Positions 37,730 to 47,245 are shown, counted from the stretch's first letter. The stretch is DNA of 64,000 nucleotides from Ensifer adhaerens (GCF_013283195.1 NZ_JABEKT010000002.1:434001-498000), one strand, 5' to 3'. Notes: generated by a model not told the origin, from the sequence alone. Numbers and translations are program-made.

Positions 37730-38617
37730 ATGAGCGATACCAGACTTGCCGACCCAGGCCAGTTTGTCGTCGTGCCGCGACGCAAGATCGGCACGAAGAT
37801 ACTGGCCCTCGTATTCATCACGATGCTGATCCTGCTTGCGAGGGCGTTTTGGCTCGGCGATATCGCCTGGAGCTACGTCGGAGAAAACCTGTTCTCGAAG
37901 GCGGTGATGGCGGGCGTGGTCAACACGATCATCATGACTTTCTGCGCCATGGCCCTCGGCATTCTGCTCGGCGTGCTCGCCGCCGTCATGCGCATGTCCG
38001 ACAATCCGGTGTTGAGAAGCGTTTCCGTCGGCTACATCTGGCTGTTTCGCGGTACGCCGGCGCTGCTGCAATTGCTGCTGTGGTTCAATCTGGCACTGAT
38101 TTTCCCGACGATCGGCATTCCCGGCCTGTTTTCGCTGCGCACCGTCGACGTGATGACCCCCTTTGTCGCGGCCTTCCTCGGCCTGGGCATCCAGCAGGGC
38201 GCCTATACGGCGGAAGTCGTGCGCGCCGGCATTCTCTCCATCGACAAGGGACAGACAGAGGCGGCCCTGTCGATCGGCATGACCAAGCTGCGTGCGACAC
38301 TGAAGATCGTGCTGCCACAGGCCATGCGTGTCATCGTGCCGCCGATCGGCAACGAGACGATCGGCATGGTCAAGCTGACCTCGCTTGCCAGCGTCATCCA
38401 GTATTCCGAGGTGCTGCGCAGCGTGGAGGACATCTACTACGTCAATTCACGCGTCATCGAACTGCTGATCGTTGCCGCCATGTGGTACATGGCCGTGGTC
38501 ACGGTCCTCAGCATCGCGCAGATGTATATCGAGCGCTATTTCTCCAAGGGATGGGGCGCCTCCGGCCGGAACGAAACCACGCCGGCGCCGCAGACCACTG
38601 TCGAGGAGGCGGCCTGA
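37730..38617 (+). CDS. Polar amino-acid ABC permease (HisM/GlnP-like)
   Basis: This 295-residue inner-membrane permease has the HAAT-family stretch [18 protein letters not shown] and the EAA-type block [20 protein letters not shown] near residues 183-202. The N-terminus is a little longer than usual. It probably forms a homodimer, since no second permease is nearby. It overlaps the ATPase start by one base (TGATG). Confidence 0.9.
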   Translation: MSDTRLADPGQFVVVPRRKIGTKILALVFITMLILLARAFWLGDIAWSYVGENLFSKAVMAGVVNTIIMTFCAMALGILLGVLAAVMRMSDNPVLRSVSVGYIWLFRGTPALLQLLLWFNLALIFPTIGIPGLFSLRTVDVMTPFVAAFLGLGIQQGAYTAEVVRAGILSIDKGQTEAALSIGMTKLRATLKIVLPQAMRVIVPPIGNETIGMVKLTSLASVIQYSEVLRSVEDIYYVNSRVIELLIVAAMWYMAVVTVLSIAQMYIERYFSKGWGASGRNETTPAPQTTVEEAA

Positions 38618-39378
38618 TGGAAGCGCTTATCGTGGCCCATGGCCTTCAGAAATACTTCGGCACCTTCCATGTGCTCCAGGACATCGATTTCAGCATCCGC
38701 AAGGGCGAAGTCGTGTGCATCATCGGTCCGTCCGGCTCCGGAAAGAGCACGTTCCTGCGCTGCATCAATCAGCTCGAAAGCATCGAAGGTGGCTATGTCA
38801 GCGTCGATGGCGAGATTGCGGGCTACCGCCGCGACGGAAATCACCTCTATCCGCTGTCCGACCGCGAGATCGCGCGCCAGCGCCAGTCCGTTGGCATGGT
38901 CTTCCAGCGTTTTCATCTCTTCCCGCACCGCACCGTGCTCGAAAACATCATAGAAGGTCCGGTCGGCGTCCAGAAACGCCGCAAGCAGCAATGCACCGAG
39001 GAAGCGCGTGCCCTGTTGAAGCGCGTCGGCCTGGCCCACAAGGCGGACGCCTATCCGGGCGAACTGTCAGGCGGCCAGCAGCAGCGTGTCGCAATTGCCC
39101 GGGCGCTCGCGATGAAGCCGAAGGCGATGCTGTTCGACGAGCCGACGTCGGCGCTCGATCCCGAACTGGTTGGCGAAGTGCTCGGCGTCATGAAGGAACT
39201 GGCTGCCACCGGCACGACCATGATCGTCGTGACCCACGAACTCGGCTTCTGCCGCGAAGTGGCCGACCGGGTGGTGTTCATGGACGCAGGCCGGATCATC
39301 GAAACCGGAACGCCCGCGGAGATCCTGGAGAATCCCACAAATCCCAGAGTGAAGAGCTTCATCTCTGCGGTGCTTTGA
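38617..39378 (+). CDS. Polar amino-acid ABC ATPase (HisP/GlnQ-like)
   Basis: This 253-residue ATPase has GPSGSGKST near 38, [13 protein letters not shown] near 95, [14 protein letters not shown] near 149 and [14 protein letters not shown] near 171. The LSGGQQQR signature is typical of amino-acid importers. A much longer upstream frame is antisense to lacR and is rejected. GAGGAGG precedes the start. Confidence 0.92.
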   Translation: MEALIVAHGLQKYFGTFHVLQDIDFSIRKGEVVCIIGPSGSGKSTFLRCINQLESIEGGYVSVDGEIAGYRRDGNHLYPLSDREIARQRQSVGMVFQRFHLFPHRTVLENIIEGPVGVQKRRKQQCTEEARALLKRVGLAHKADAYPGELSGGQQQRVAIARALAMKPKAMLFDEPTSALDPELVGEVLGVMKELAATGTTMIVVTHELGFCREVADRVVFMDAGRIIETGTPAEILENPTNPRVKSFISAVL

Positions 39379-39409
39379 AAACGAAAAATAACCTCAAGAG
39401 GAGAATGAC

Positions 39410-40237
39410 ATGAGATTTCTGAAAATGGCCGTGTCTGCGCTGGCGCTTCTTTCCGCCGGGGTCGCTTCGGCCGAGACCAAGCTCAACCTGGTCAATGACG
39501 GCGAGCTACGCATCCTGACCAACCCGATCTATCCGCCGATGGAATTCGTCAACCCCGAGAAGGGCACGCTTGACGGTTTCGATGTCGATCTGGCGACGGC
39601 GATTGCGGCCAAGCTCAAGCTGAACCCGCTGTTCGTCACCTCCGCCTTCCAGGAATTGCAGAGCGGGCTCCAGACGGGCCGCGGCGACGTGATCATCTCC
39701 GGCATGAGCGACAACGTCAAACGCCAGGAAAGCATGGACTTCGTCGACTACCTGACGAGCGGCCCGATCCTGTTCACGACCAAAGCCAGCGCCGAACAGT
39801 ACAAGTCGCCCGAGGACCTTTGCGGCAAGACGGTTGCCGGCAGCCGCAGCACCAGCTTCGGCGAAAACGTCACCGGCTGGAGCGAGGCCAATTGCGTGGG
39901 CAAGGGTAAGCCGGCGATCAAGTTCGAAGGCACGGCCGATTCCAACGCCGCCCGCCTCGGCATGAAACAGGGTCGCTATGACGCGGTTGTGCAAGGCATC
40001 GAAACCATCGCCTACCAGATGCGCGTCGAGCCGGACACGTTCACGCTGGTCGGCGATCCGCTGCTTAGCAACGACACGTTCGGCATGGGCTTCAAGAAAG
40101 ACAATTCGGCCCTGCGCGACGCTATCGCCGGCGCTCTCGACGACTTGATCAAGGACGGCACCTACAACGAACTGCTGACGAAGTGGGGCCTTGTGCACAA
40201 TGCCGTGCCCAAGGCCGTGATCAACGGCGTCAAGTAA
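39410..40237 (+). CDS. Periplasmic amino-acid-type binding protein
   Basis: This 275-residue family-3 binding protein has a signal peptide (MRFLKMAVSALALLSAG, cut near ASAET). Then come YPPMEFVNPEKGTLDGFDVD and the GRGDVIISGMSDNVKRQESM motif. The conserved ligand arginine that binds an alpha-carboxylate is in the VKRQESMDFVDY region. An amino acid or amino-dicarboxylate-like ligand is expected. With an MmgE/PrpD protein and an ArgH-like lyase downstream, an N-linked succinyl/aspartyl compound is one possibility. Confidence 0.88.
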   Translation: MRFLKMAVSALALLSAGVASAETKLNLVNDGELRILTNPIYPPMEFVNPEKGTLDGFDVDLATAIAAKLKLNPLFVTSAFQELQSGLQTGRGDVIISGMSDNVKRQESMDFVDYLTSGPILFTTKASAEQYKSPEDLCGKTVAGSRSTSFGENVTGWSEANCVGKGKPAIKFEGTADSNAARLGMKQGRYDAVVQGIETIAYQMRVEPDTFTLVGDPLLSNDTFGMGFKKDNSALRDAIAGALDDLIKDGTYNELLTKWGLVHNAVPKAVINGVK

Positions 40238-40253
40238 GCCGTCGTCTCCCGCT

Positions 40254-40371
40254 CCCGCACCTGATCTCTCGGAGAGAGGCGGGCGGTAAACCCTCCAAAG
40301 TTCCTCCCTTTTCAACTGGCCTCAGCGCCGGAACGGGAGAGCTTTGTCTTGCGAAAACCGCTCCCGGCGCT
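40254..40371 (+). other. Two hairpins in the gap after the binding protein
   Basis: The 167-base gap holds no gene. The first stem is CCCGC/GCGGG outside CTCTC-GGA-GAGAG (40254-40283). The second joins AGCGCC/GGCGCT and GGGAG/CTCCC with a five-base bulge (40324-40371). They separate transporter and enzyme cistrons. Confidence 0.4.
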
Positions 40372-40404
40372 CCCGCCGGGGGTGGCGAAAACCGGACAAA
40401 GACC

Positions 40405-41295
40405 ATGCTGACCGAAACTATCTCTGCTGCCACGCGTCTGGCCCCGTTGTGGCCGCCAGGAAAACAATCCGCGGTCGCGCTTGCCTTCGATGTCGATGGC
40501 CCAACGGGCGACGCGATGCTCGACGGTTCGCTGCTTGCCAATCCCCGCTATTTCACGCAGGGCGCCTATGGCCCATGGAAAGCCTTGCCGCGCTTGCTCG
40601 ATCTGCTGTCGGACTACGATCTCAAGGCGACCTTCTTCATTCCCACCTGGGTCGTGTTGCATTGGGGCGCCCACTGCGAGCGGATCGTTCGCGAAGGCCA
40701 TGAGGTCGCCTATCATGGCCATCGCCACGAGGTCTTCATCGATCTGGGCCGTGAGCAGCAGCTCGCCATCATGGAGCGCTCGCGTGCCGTCTTTCAGGAG
40801 CGGCTGGGCGTGACGCCGATCGGCTTTCGCACCCCGTCCGGCGACTGGAGCGCCGAGACCGCGGATCTGCTGCGCGCCTTTGGCGTGCTGTATTCGAGCT
40901 CGATGCGCGGCGACGACCGTCCCTATTTCCATCCAGGTACGGCAGCCAAACTGGGCCTCGTCGAAATTCCCGGCCGCTGGGACATCGATGATTATACGGC
41001 ACTCGCCTACACGGAGGAGCCTGATTTCCCTGTTGGTCTCGACCGGATCTCCGACTACCGGACAGTCGAGCAGAACTGGCGCGCGGAATTTGAGGGATAC
41101 CACCGCGAAGGCCTGTGCTGGACGACGATCCTCCACCCCAAGGTTTGCGCCAAGCCGGGTCGCCTTTCGATACTCGAAGGCCTTTTCAAAGCGATCACGG
41201 CGCATGGCGATGCGGTCTGGACCGCCCGTTGCGGCGACATCGCGCGCTGGTGGATCGATCGACACAGCCAAGACACCGGAAGGACGCCGGCATGA
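40405..41295 (+). CDS. Polysaccharide-deacetylase-fold hydrolase (PuuE/cyclic-imidase-like), copy 1
   Basis: This 296-residue NodB-fold protein has the first acidic motif as FDVDGPTGD near residue 30, the histidine motif YHGHRHE near 106 and a late ILHPK motif near 244. This arrangement resembles the allantoinase PuuE and cyclic-imide hydrolases rather than secreted chitin deacetylases. There is no signal peptide, so it is cytosolic. In this cluster it probably opens a C-N bond (amide or imide) of the imported compound. The exact substrate is unknown. It overlaps the next gene by ATGA. Confidence 0.8.
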   Translation: MLTETISAATRLAPLWPPGKQSAVALAFDVDGPTGDAMLDGSLLANPRYFTQGAYGPWKALPRLLDLLSDYDLKATFFIPTWVVLHWGAHCERIVREGHEVAYHGHRHEVFIDLGREQQLAIMERSRAVFQERLGVTPIGFRTPSGDWSAETADLLRAFGVLYSSSMRGDDRPYFHPGTAAKLGLVEIPGRWDIDDYTALAYTEEPDFPVGLDRISDYRTVEQNWRAEFEGYHREGLCWTTILHPKVCAKPGRLSILEGLFKAITAHGDAVWTARCGDIARWWIDRHSQDTGRTPA

Positions 41296-42185
41296 ACGAA
41301 CAGCCGACAACGATGTGGCCCAAGGGCAAGCGATGCGCGGTGCTGATCTCGGTGCTTTTTGACGACGGGATGGATGCGGCTGCTGCTGCCCCGGACCTTC
41401 TCCAGCGCAGCAAGAGTTTTTCCGTCTGGAAGTATGGCGCCACCCGCGGCGTGGAGCGCCTGTGCCGGACCTTCGCATCTTTCGATATCGCCGCCAGTTG
41501 GTTTACGCCGGGGCAGGTGGCCGAGGAGCATCCCGGTTTGCTCAAGGCGGTGGCCGGCGCTGGTCACGATCTTGAAAGTCATGGCTGGGCCTTCGAGCGC
41601 CACGATAGCATGCCGGCGTCGCAGTCGCTGGATCTCTTGAAACGGTCGCGGGAAACACTCGGCCAGCTCTCGGGCAAGGCGGCCACTGGGTTCCGCCTCC
41701 CGGCAGGAAACTGGCCGCCAGGTTTCGATCAAACGTTGCTGGAGGCCGGATACGAATGGTCGACGTCGCTCAATGGCGATGACGTCCCCTACCTGCACCC
41801 CTCCCGCCTGGTCGAGATCCCTGTTCATATCGAGCTCGAGGATCGTCCCTACTTCCAGTTCAATTTCACCCCCGCCTTTCCGAAAGGGCAGAGCCGTATC
41901 CCGTCTTACGACGGCGTTCTTCACAACTGGATCGCGGAGTTCGATGCCTATCGCCGCTTCGGCCTTTGCTACGTGCTGCAACTGCGGCCCGAGTGGACCG
42001 GCACGCCAGGACGGATCTCCATCGTCGAAGACCTGTTGGCCCATATCCGCGGCTTCGACGACGTCTGGATCACCACCGGCGCAATGATTGCGGACTGGCA
42101 CCGAAAGAACGGTGTCGCGCCGCCGCCGACCCATCCCCTCCATGTTTACGATGCCTACCTGCAGGAGCAGCAATCCCATGGCTGA
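41292..42185 (+). CDS. Polysaccharide-deacetylase-fold hydrolase, copy 2 (divergent)
   Basis: This 297-residue cytosolic paralogue of the preceding protein has SVLFDDGMD near residue 20 and LESHGWAFERHDS near 95. The late HP motif of copy 1 is LRPEW here, so a conserved histidine is lost. It may form a heteromer with copy 1 or use a different substrate. It overlaps copy 1 by four bases and the MmgE/PrpD gene by eight, indicating tight co-translation. Confidence 0.78.
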   Translation: MNEQPTTMWPKGKRCAVLISVLFDDGMDAAAAAPDLLQRSKSFSVWKYGATRGVERLCRTFASFDIAASWFTPGQVAEEHPGLLKAVAGAGHDLESHGWAFERHDSMPASQSLDLLKRSRETLGQLSGKAATGFRLPAGNWPPGFDQTLLEAGYEWSTSLNGDDVPYLHPSRLVEIPVHIELEDRPYFQFNFTPAFPKGQSRIPSYDGVLHNWIAEFDAYRRFGLCYVLQLRPEWTGTPGRISIVEDLLAHIRGFDDVWITTGAMIADWHRKNGVAPPPTHPLHVYDAYLQEQQSHG

Positions 42186-43539
42186 GACGGTCCTTCAGTC
42201 GCTGGCGCGCAAGGTCGCGGCCACGGCGTTCGACGACTTTCCGCAAGCAACCATCCGCAAGGCGAAGCAGCATGTGCTCGACACCTTCGGCGTCGCTGTC
42301 GCCGGCTCGGCATCGGCCGAGACGCGCATGGCGCTTGCTGCATCGGGCTTGAGCGCAGCGAACGGTTCTTCGCTCATCTGGGGAACTCCGCTTTTTGCCG
42401 ATGCGCGCACCGCCGCGCTCGTCAACGGCGTTTCAGCCCACGCCCTTGAACTCGATGACAGCGGTGGATGCGACCACTCCGGTGCAGTCGTGCTGCCGGC
42501 GGTCGTCGCTGCCCTGGGCGAGGTGACACGCCCTGTTCATGGCAAGGAATTTCTGAAGAGCGTTCTGATCGGATACGAGGTCGGCCGGCGCGTGCTGGAG
42601 GCCGCCGGCGGCTACGAGACGCATAACGGGCTCGGATGGCATTCGACCGGCACCTGTGGTGCCTTTGGGGCGGCGGCGGCCGTCGGAACCTTGCTCGGCT
42701 TCGACGCGCAGCGCATCGCCTCGGCGCTCGGCCTTGCCTGTTCCTTTGCCGGCGGCACATGGGCCTTCATCCACGACGGCAGTCCTGCCAAGAAGCTTCA
42801 TGCCGGTCGCGCCGCGGAAGGCGGGTTTCTCGCCGCGCGCCTCGCCGCCAGCGGCTTTGTCGGACCGGGCGACGTTTTCGATGGGAGCGCCTGGGGAAGT
42901 TTCTTTCAGGCCTTTTGTCGGGGCGAGGGGGATCCGGCGATGCTGCTTCACGGCTTCGGTGAAAACTGGCGCATTGAGCGTTGCTCGATCAAACCGCACG
43001 CCACCTGCCGCGGCACCCATTCGGCAATCGACGCGGTCGACAAGCTGCTGGGCGACCAGGAGCTCGCGAGCCAAGACATCGCCGCGATCACGGTCGACAT
43101 GAGCGGCTTTCAGTTCGGCATGTGCGGCGGCAAGGTGCTGACGTCGCGCGCGCAGGCGCAGATGAGCCTTCCGTATGCGATCGCTGCGCGGCTTCAATAC
43201 GGGAAGGTATCGCTCGCGGAACTTGAGGAGCGCGCCTGGCGCCACCCGAGCGTTCACCGGTGGCTCCAACGCATGGACATCCGGATCGATCCCGCCATGC
43301 CCGACGAGGCCGAGCCTGCAGTCGCGCTCGCCACGATCGACGGTCGACACGTGCGGACGACGATCGACTTCCCGCTTGGAAGCCCCGCGAACCCGCTGAG
43401 CGACGACCGTCTGATCGGAAAATACGACGCCTTGGCTCGCTCCGTGTTGGGGCAGGCGAAGGCCGACGGCCTGCGGGATTGCGTTCTCGCGCTCGACGGC
43501 TGCACCGACGCACGCGAGCTTTTGCAGTGGCTGCATTGA
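42178..43539 (+). CDS. MmgE/PrpD-family protein, iminodisuccinate epimerase-like candidate
   Basis: This 453-residue member of the MmgE/PrpD fold has family motifs AKQHVLDTFGVAVAG near 26, NGVSAHALELDD near 83 and ECSIKPHATCR-like RCSIKPHATCRGTH near 268. The family holds 2-methylcitrate dehydratase, cis-aconitate decarboxylase and the Agrobacterium iminodisuccinate epimerase, which is of about this size. There is no methylcitrate pathway here. Next to an ArgH-like lyase, the epimerase-type role (setting stereochemistry for a C-N lyase) is the most coherent. The exact reaction is inferred. Confidence 0.75.
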   Translation: MAETVLQSLARKVAATAFDDFPQATIRKAKQHVLDTFGVAVAGSASAETRMALAASGLSAANGSSLIWGTPLFADARTAALVNGVSAHALELDDSGGCDHSGAVVLPAVVAALGEVTRPVHGKEFLKSVLIGYEVGRRVLEAAGGYETHNGLGWHSTGTCGAFGAAAAVGTLLGFDAQRIASALGLACSFAGGTWAFIHDGSPAKKLHAGRAAEGGFLAARLAASGFVGPGDVFDGSAWGSFFQAFCRGEGDPAMLLHGFGENWRIERCSIKPHATCRGTHSAIDAVDKLLGDQELASQDIAAITVDMSGFQFGMCGGKVLTSRAQAQMSLPYAIAARLQYGKVSLAELEERAWRHPSVHRWLQRMDIRIDPAMPDEAEPAVALATIDGRHVRTTIDFPLGSPANPLSDDRLIGKYDALARSVLGQAKADGLRDCVLALDGCTDARELLQWLH

Positions 43540-43594
43540 CGCTGGATCGGCTGGGGCGCGTCACAACAAATCGCAAGAATGCTTGGAGGATGAG

Positions 43595-44983
43595 ATGACT
43601 ACGATGGCTGAGACGACCTGGTCGCCGCTCTTTAAGGAAGCGGTCTCCACGGACTTCCGCGATTTCCACGAATGCCTCGACCAGGACAAGCGCATCGCGC
43701 TTTATGATGTCGCTGGCTCCAAGGTTCACGCGCGCATGCTGGCGCGGGCCGGCATACTGACCGAAGAGGAAAACAACCGGATCCAGGTTGGCCTCGATCA
43801 GATCGCGGACGAAATGCGCGCCGGCACATTTGTGTGGAAGAAGGAGCTCGAGGACGTTCATATGAACGTCGAAAGCCGCCTGACCGCCCTTGTCGGCGAC
43901 GCCGGCAAGAAATTGCACACGGCGCGTTCACGCAACGACCAGGTGGCAACGGACATCCGTCTTTACTCCCGTGCCGAACTGGACGCGCTCGCGGCTGAGC
44001 TGAAGTCGCTGGTGCTGGCTTTCGTCGACCTCGCCGATCGCCACGCGGAGACGATCATGCCGGGCTTCACCCATTTGCAGGTCGCCCAGCCCGTGACTTT
44101 CGGCCATCACATGATGGCCTATGCCGAGATGTTCCTGCGTGATCTTGAACGCGTAGGGCAGGCGCGCGAGCGGCTGAACGTCTCGCCGCTTGGGGCGGCC
44201 GCACTTGCCGGCACCGGCTATCCCATCGATCCGGCCTATAGCGCACGCGAACTCGGCTTTTCCCGCGCCTTCCGCAATTCGCTCGATGCCGTATCCGATC
44301 GGGACTACGTCGTCGACATCTGTGCAACCGGCGCCATCATTATGGGGCATCTCTCGCGCTTTTCCGAGGAAGTCATTCTGTGGTGCACGCCGATGTTCGA
44401 TTTCATCGAGGTCGGCGACCAGTTCTGCACTGGCTCCTCGATCATGCCGCAGAAGCGCAACCCCGATCTCGCCGAACTCGTGCGTGGCAAGGCGGCGCGC
44501 ATAATCGGAAATCTGGCGACATCGGCAGCACTGATGAAGTCACAGCCGCTGGCCTTCAACAAGGACCAGCAGGAATCGAAGCCTCCCCTCACCGATACGC
44601 TGGAGAATGTGCGCGGTGCCGTCACGGTGACCATTCAGATGCTGCCGACGATCAAGGTGCGTGCCGCCAACATGCTGGCCGCAGCCGAACAGGGGTATTC
44701 CACGGCGACGGATCTGGCCGATTATCTGGTGCGTGCCGGCCTGCCTTTCCGCGATGCCCATCATGCTGTCGCGGCGATCGTTGGCGCGGCGCGAGAGCAG
44801 GGTCTGGCGACGCTTTCCGAAATGCCGCTTGCCGAGATGCAGACCTTTGCGTCGGCCATCGGTCAGGATGTTTATGAGGTGCTGAGCGTCGAGGGCTCCG
44901 TTGGCAGTCGCAACCATCCGGGCGGAACTGCGCCTGAGCAGGTGAGAAGCGCCATCGCCGAGCTCCGCGCGCTTCTTGCCTGA
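43595..44983 (+). CDS. Argininosuccinate lyase-like C-N lyase
   Basis: This 462-residue member of the aspartase/fumarase superfamily has the ArgH-style motifs KLHTARSRNDQVATD near 110, FTHLQVAQPV near 155 and signature GSSIMPQKRNPD near 280. The usual HTGRSRNDQ is HTARSRNDQ here. The neighbours are uptake and hydrolase genes rather than arginine-synthesis genes. ArgH relatives include EDDS lyase, which cleaves fumarate from N-succinyl amines, so a catabolic fumarate-releasing lyase is favoured. A TTGGAGG site precedes ATG 43595. It could still act as a second ArgH. Confidence 0.85.
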   Translation: MTTMAETTWSPLFKEAVSTDFRDFHECLDQDKRIALYDVAGSKVHARMLARAGILTEEENNRIQVGLDQIADEMRAGTFVWKKELEDVHMNVESRLTALVGDAGKKLHTARSRNDQVATDIRLYSRAELDALAAELKSLVLAFVDLADRHAETIMPGFTHLQVAQPVTFGHHMMAYAEMFLRDLERVGQARERLNVSPLGAAALAGTGYPIDPAYSARELGFSRAFRNSLDAVSDRDYVVDICATGAIIMGHLSRFSEEVILWCTPMFDFIEVGDQFCTGSSIMPQKRNPDLAELVRGKAARIIGNLATSAALMKSQPLAFNKDQQESKPPLTDTLENVRGAVTVTIQMLPTIKVRAANMLAAAEQGYSTATDLADYLVRAGLPFRDAHHAVAAIVGAAREQGLATLSEMPLAEMQTFASAIGQDVYEVLSVEGSVGSRNHPGGTAPEQVRSAIAELRALLA

Positions 44984-45056
44984 TCGTGCCAGTCTGCGCT
45001 TTACCAACGCGATGGCGACTGTTTAAATGCCCCGGTTGCCATCGCGGAGGAGCCCT

Positions 45057-45965
45057 TTGAAGCCGGTTTTCGAGCAGAATCGCTTGCCGCCCTTGCAGAC
45101 GCTCCAGACATTCTCGATCGTTGCGGAAACCGGCAGCTTCACGGCCGCAGCCACCGAACTCAACCTCAGCCAGAGTGCGATCAGCCGCCAGATCCAGCAA
45201 CTGGAGCACTATTTCGGCTGCAGTCTGTTCGAGCGCCACACGCGCAAGGTGGTGATCACCGAGCAGGGGGCGGCGATCATGCCGATCGTCAATGGACTGC
45301 TCGTCTCGCTGCGCAATTCTTTCGAGGCGACGCGAACGAAGAGCCGATCGCTCACGATCCGAATGCCGCCCACTTTCGCGCGGCGGTGGCTGCTGCCGCG
45401 GCTTCCGGAACTGCAAAGCCGTCATGAAGATCTGAACATTACGATCGACACGGCGTGGTTTGCCCGCCCGACCTTTACGGTCGGCGACATCGACCTCCTG
45501 ATCACCTACGGCAACGGCCATTGGCCGGGCATGGATGTTTTCCTGCTGCTTCCGGAAAAACTGACGCCGATGTGCTCGCCAGCCGTTGCCGAAACGCTCG
45601 GCGATCCTGCGTCGCTCGAAAACCTGTCGGCCTGCGTCTTGTTGCATTCCAACCCGCGCCAGAGCGACTGGACCTTGTGGCTGCAGGCGGAAGGGGCCTA
45701 TGATTTCCGCGCCGCCCGCAACCAGATCTTCGACACGCAGGATTTCGCGATGACGGCTGCCGCAAGCGGTTACGGCGTCACGATGGGCGACCTCTATCTG
45801 GCAAAGCAGGACCTGCAAAACGGCGAGCTGGTGACGCCGTTCCCGCGCATCATCGATAGCGGCTATGGCTACTACGCCCTCTATCCGGCCCGCACCGAGA
45901 CGCGACGGAAGGTTGCGGATCTCGTTGAATGGCTGACGGAAGCTGGCCCCGTCGACGAGCGCTAG
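45057..45965 (+). CDS. LysR-family regulator (GcvA-like)
   Basis: This LysR protein of about 302 residues has the HTH in LPPLQTLQTFSIVAETGSFT and LNLSQSAISRQIQQLEHYFG. The C-terminal domain carries the RWLLPRLPELQSRHEDL stretch of the GcvA subgroup. A TTG start at 45057 has GGAGGAG just upstream; an ATG at 45027 lacks a ribosome-binding site. It is the last gene of the importer-lyase run and probably controls it. Confidence 0.83.
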   Translation: MKPVFEQNRLPPLQTLQTFSIVAETGSFTAAATELNLSQSAISRQIQQLEHYFGCSLFERHTRKVVITEQGAAIMPIVNGLLVSLRNSFEATRTKSRSLTIRMPPTFARRWLLPRLPELQSRHEDLNITIDTAWFARPTFTVGDIDLLITYGNGHWPGMDVFLLLPEKLTPMCSPAVAETLGDPASLENLSACVLLHSNPRQSDWTLWLQAEGAYDFRAARNQIFDTQDFAMTAAASGYGVTMGDLYLAKQDLQNGELVTPFPRIIDSGYGYYALYPARTETRRKVADLVEWLTEAGPVDER

Positions 45966-46062
45966 AGCGTTTCCGATTTAGACGGAAACACAGAAACGCT
46001 CTATGTCTCTGTTTTTGAGCATTTCCTGACGGAAACCGCTCCGCGCTTTTCCTGGAAATGCT
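45964..46062. repeat. Rhizobium-type palindromic intergenic element (RIME-like)
   Basis: Two palindromes lie in tandem. The first begins AGAGCGTTTCC and ends ACGCTCT (45964-46002). The second begins AGCATTTCC and ends GGAAATGCT (46018-46062). The two-palindrome layout and about 100-bp size resemble the Rhizobium intergenic mosaic element RIME1. It starts within the LysR stop codon. Confidence 0.65.
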
Positions 46063-46146
46063 TTAGAAGACCGGCGCGTGGTGGACGCGGCTATGGCCCC
46101 GATACGATCGGGCTGCAGACATATCGGTCGTGCTACTCGTCAGAGT

Positions 46147-47016
46147 TTAAGATCGCTTCGCCAGCTGGTGCTCTCGCCAGATGGTGAAAAGGCCGGCACC
46201 GACAACGATGGCTGCACCGGCGATCATGTTCAGCGTGACAATCTCGTTGAACAGAACGACAGCGATGATGACATTGAGAACCAGCTGGAAATAGGTGACG
46301 GGTTGCACCTCCGCGGCCGGTAGCAGTCCATAGGCCCTGATGAGGAAATAGTGGCTCAGCGTGCCGCAGACGCACAGCGCGGCAAGGGCGAACCAGTCGG
46401 ACGGCTGGACATCGGTCCAATAGAACGGGCCGATCATTGAGATCGCGACTGCGCCTGCTACGCCGGCATAAAACAAGCTTGTGACCGCAGAATCCTCGTG
46501 ACTGACGGCGCGGGTGGCGATGCTGTAGAGGGCAAACAGCACGGCTGCCGCAAGCGGCAAGAGCAGCGACAGGTCGAAGTGAACGTCGATCGGATTGATG
46601 ATCACCAGAACGCCGATCATGCCGACCATGACCGCCATCCCCCGCCGCCAGCCGACCGTTTCTCCGAGAAGGGGGATCGAAAGCACGGTAATGATCAGCG
46701 GCGTTGCCTGGAAGATCGACTGGCTCATGGCAAGCCCGGCATGCACATAGGAAAAGACGATGATGACGATTTCCGCAACCAGCAGCAGTCCGCGGGTGAT
46801 CTGCAGCCACGGGCGGCGCGTCTGGATTGCGCCCCGAATTCCGCCCGGCGACGACGCTGCGAAGCAGAACACGAACAGCGCGAATGCCCAGAACCGGATC
46901 ATTGTTATGAAGAGTGCCGGGTAGCGATCACCAAGATACTTGGTAATCGCATCCTGGCCGGCAAAGATGCAGATCGCCAGGAAAGCGAACAGGTAACCGC
47001 GGGTCTTAGGGGTCAT
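46147..47016 (-). CDS. EamA/DMT-family exporter
   Basis: This 289-residue membrane protein of the drug/metabolite transporter family has two EamA repeats and about ten hydrophobic segments. The second-half segment PAAEVQPVTYFQLVLNVIIAVVLFNEI is typical of the GE/PxxExxxPxxY region. The exported compound is unknown. It is a single gene, convergent with the LysR gene. Confidence 0.88.
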   Translation of the reverse strand: MTPKTRGYLFAFLAICIFAGQDAITKYLGDRYPALFITMIRFWAFALFVFCFAASSPGGIRGAIQTRRPWLQITRGLLLVAEIVIIVFSYVHAGLAMSQSIFQATPLIITVLSIPLLGETVGWRRGMAVMVGMIGVLVIINPIDVHFDLSLLLPLAAAVLFALYSIATRAVSHEDSAVTSLFYAGVAGAVAISMIGPFYWTDVQPSDWFALAALCVCGTLSHYFLIRAYGLLPAAEVQPVTYFQLVLNVIIAVVLFNEIVTLNMIAGAAIVVGAGLFTIWREHQLAKRS

Positions 47017-47245
47017 TGCGCAAACGTACTCTCAATCACAGCGCACCCCGATAGCATGAAATCCGTGCGATGACTCAAACCATTTGCAGCCTGTCCGGTG
47101 CGCCAGGCGGGCGGGGACGCTCCTTGGAAAATCGATCGTCCTTCTTGGTGTCCGCGTCCCAGGCGATCGGACTCTCCCTGCTTTCACGCTCCTCTTAGAG
47201 GCCGCTGTGCCACCGGTGTTTCAAATCAGCCGAGATCGAAACAAA

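Noticed and set aside
36370..38616. Very long + strand frame (about 1000 codons) running into the amino-acid ATPase
   Set aside because: Its first two thirds are antisense to lacR and out of frame with the permease; only the part from 38617 has ABC ATPase motifs and a ribosome-binding site.
42178..43539. 2-methylcitrate dehydratase (PrpD) call
   Set aside because: No prpB, prpC or propionate gene is near; the context is an amino-acid-type importer with a C-N lyase.
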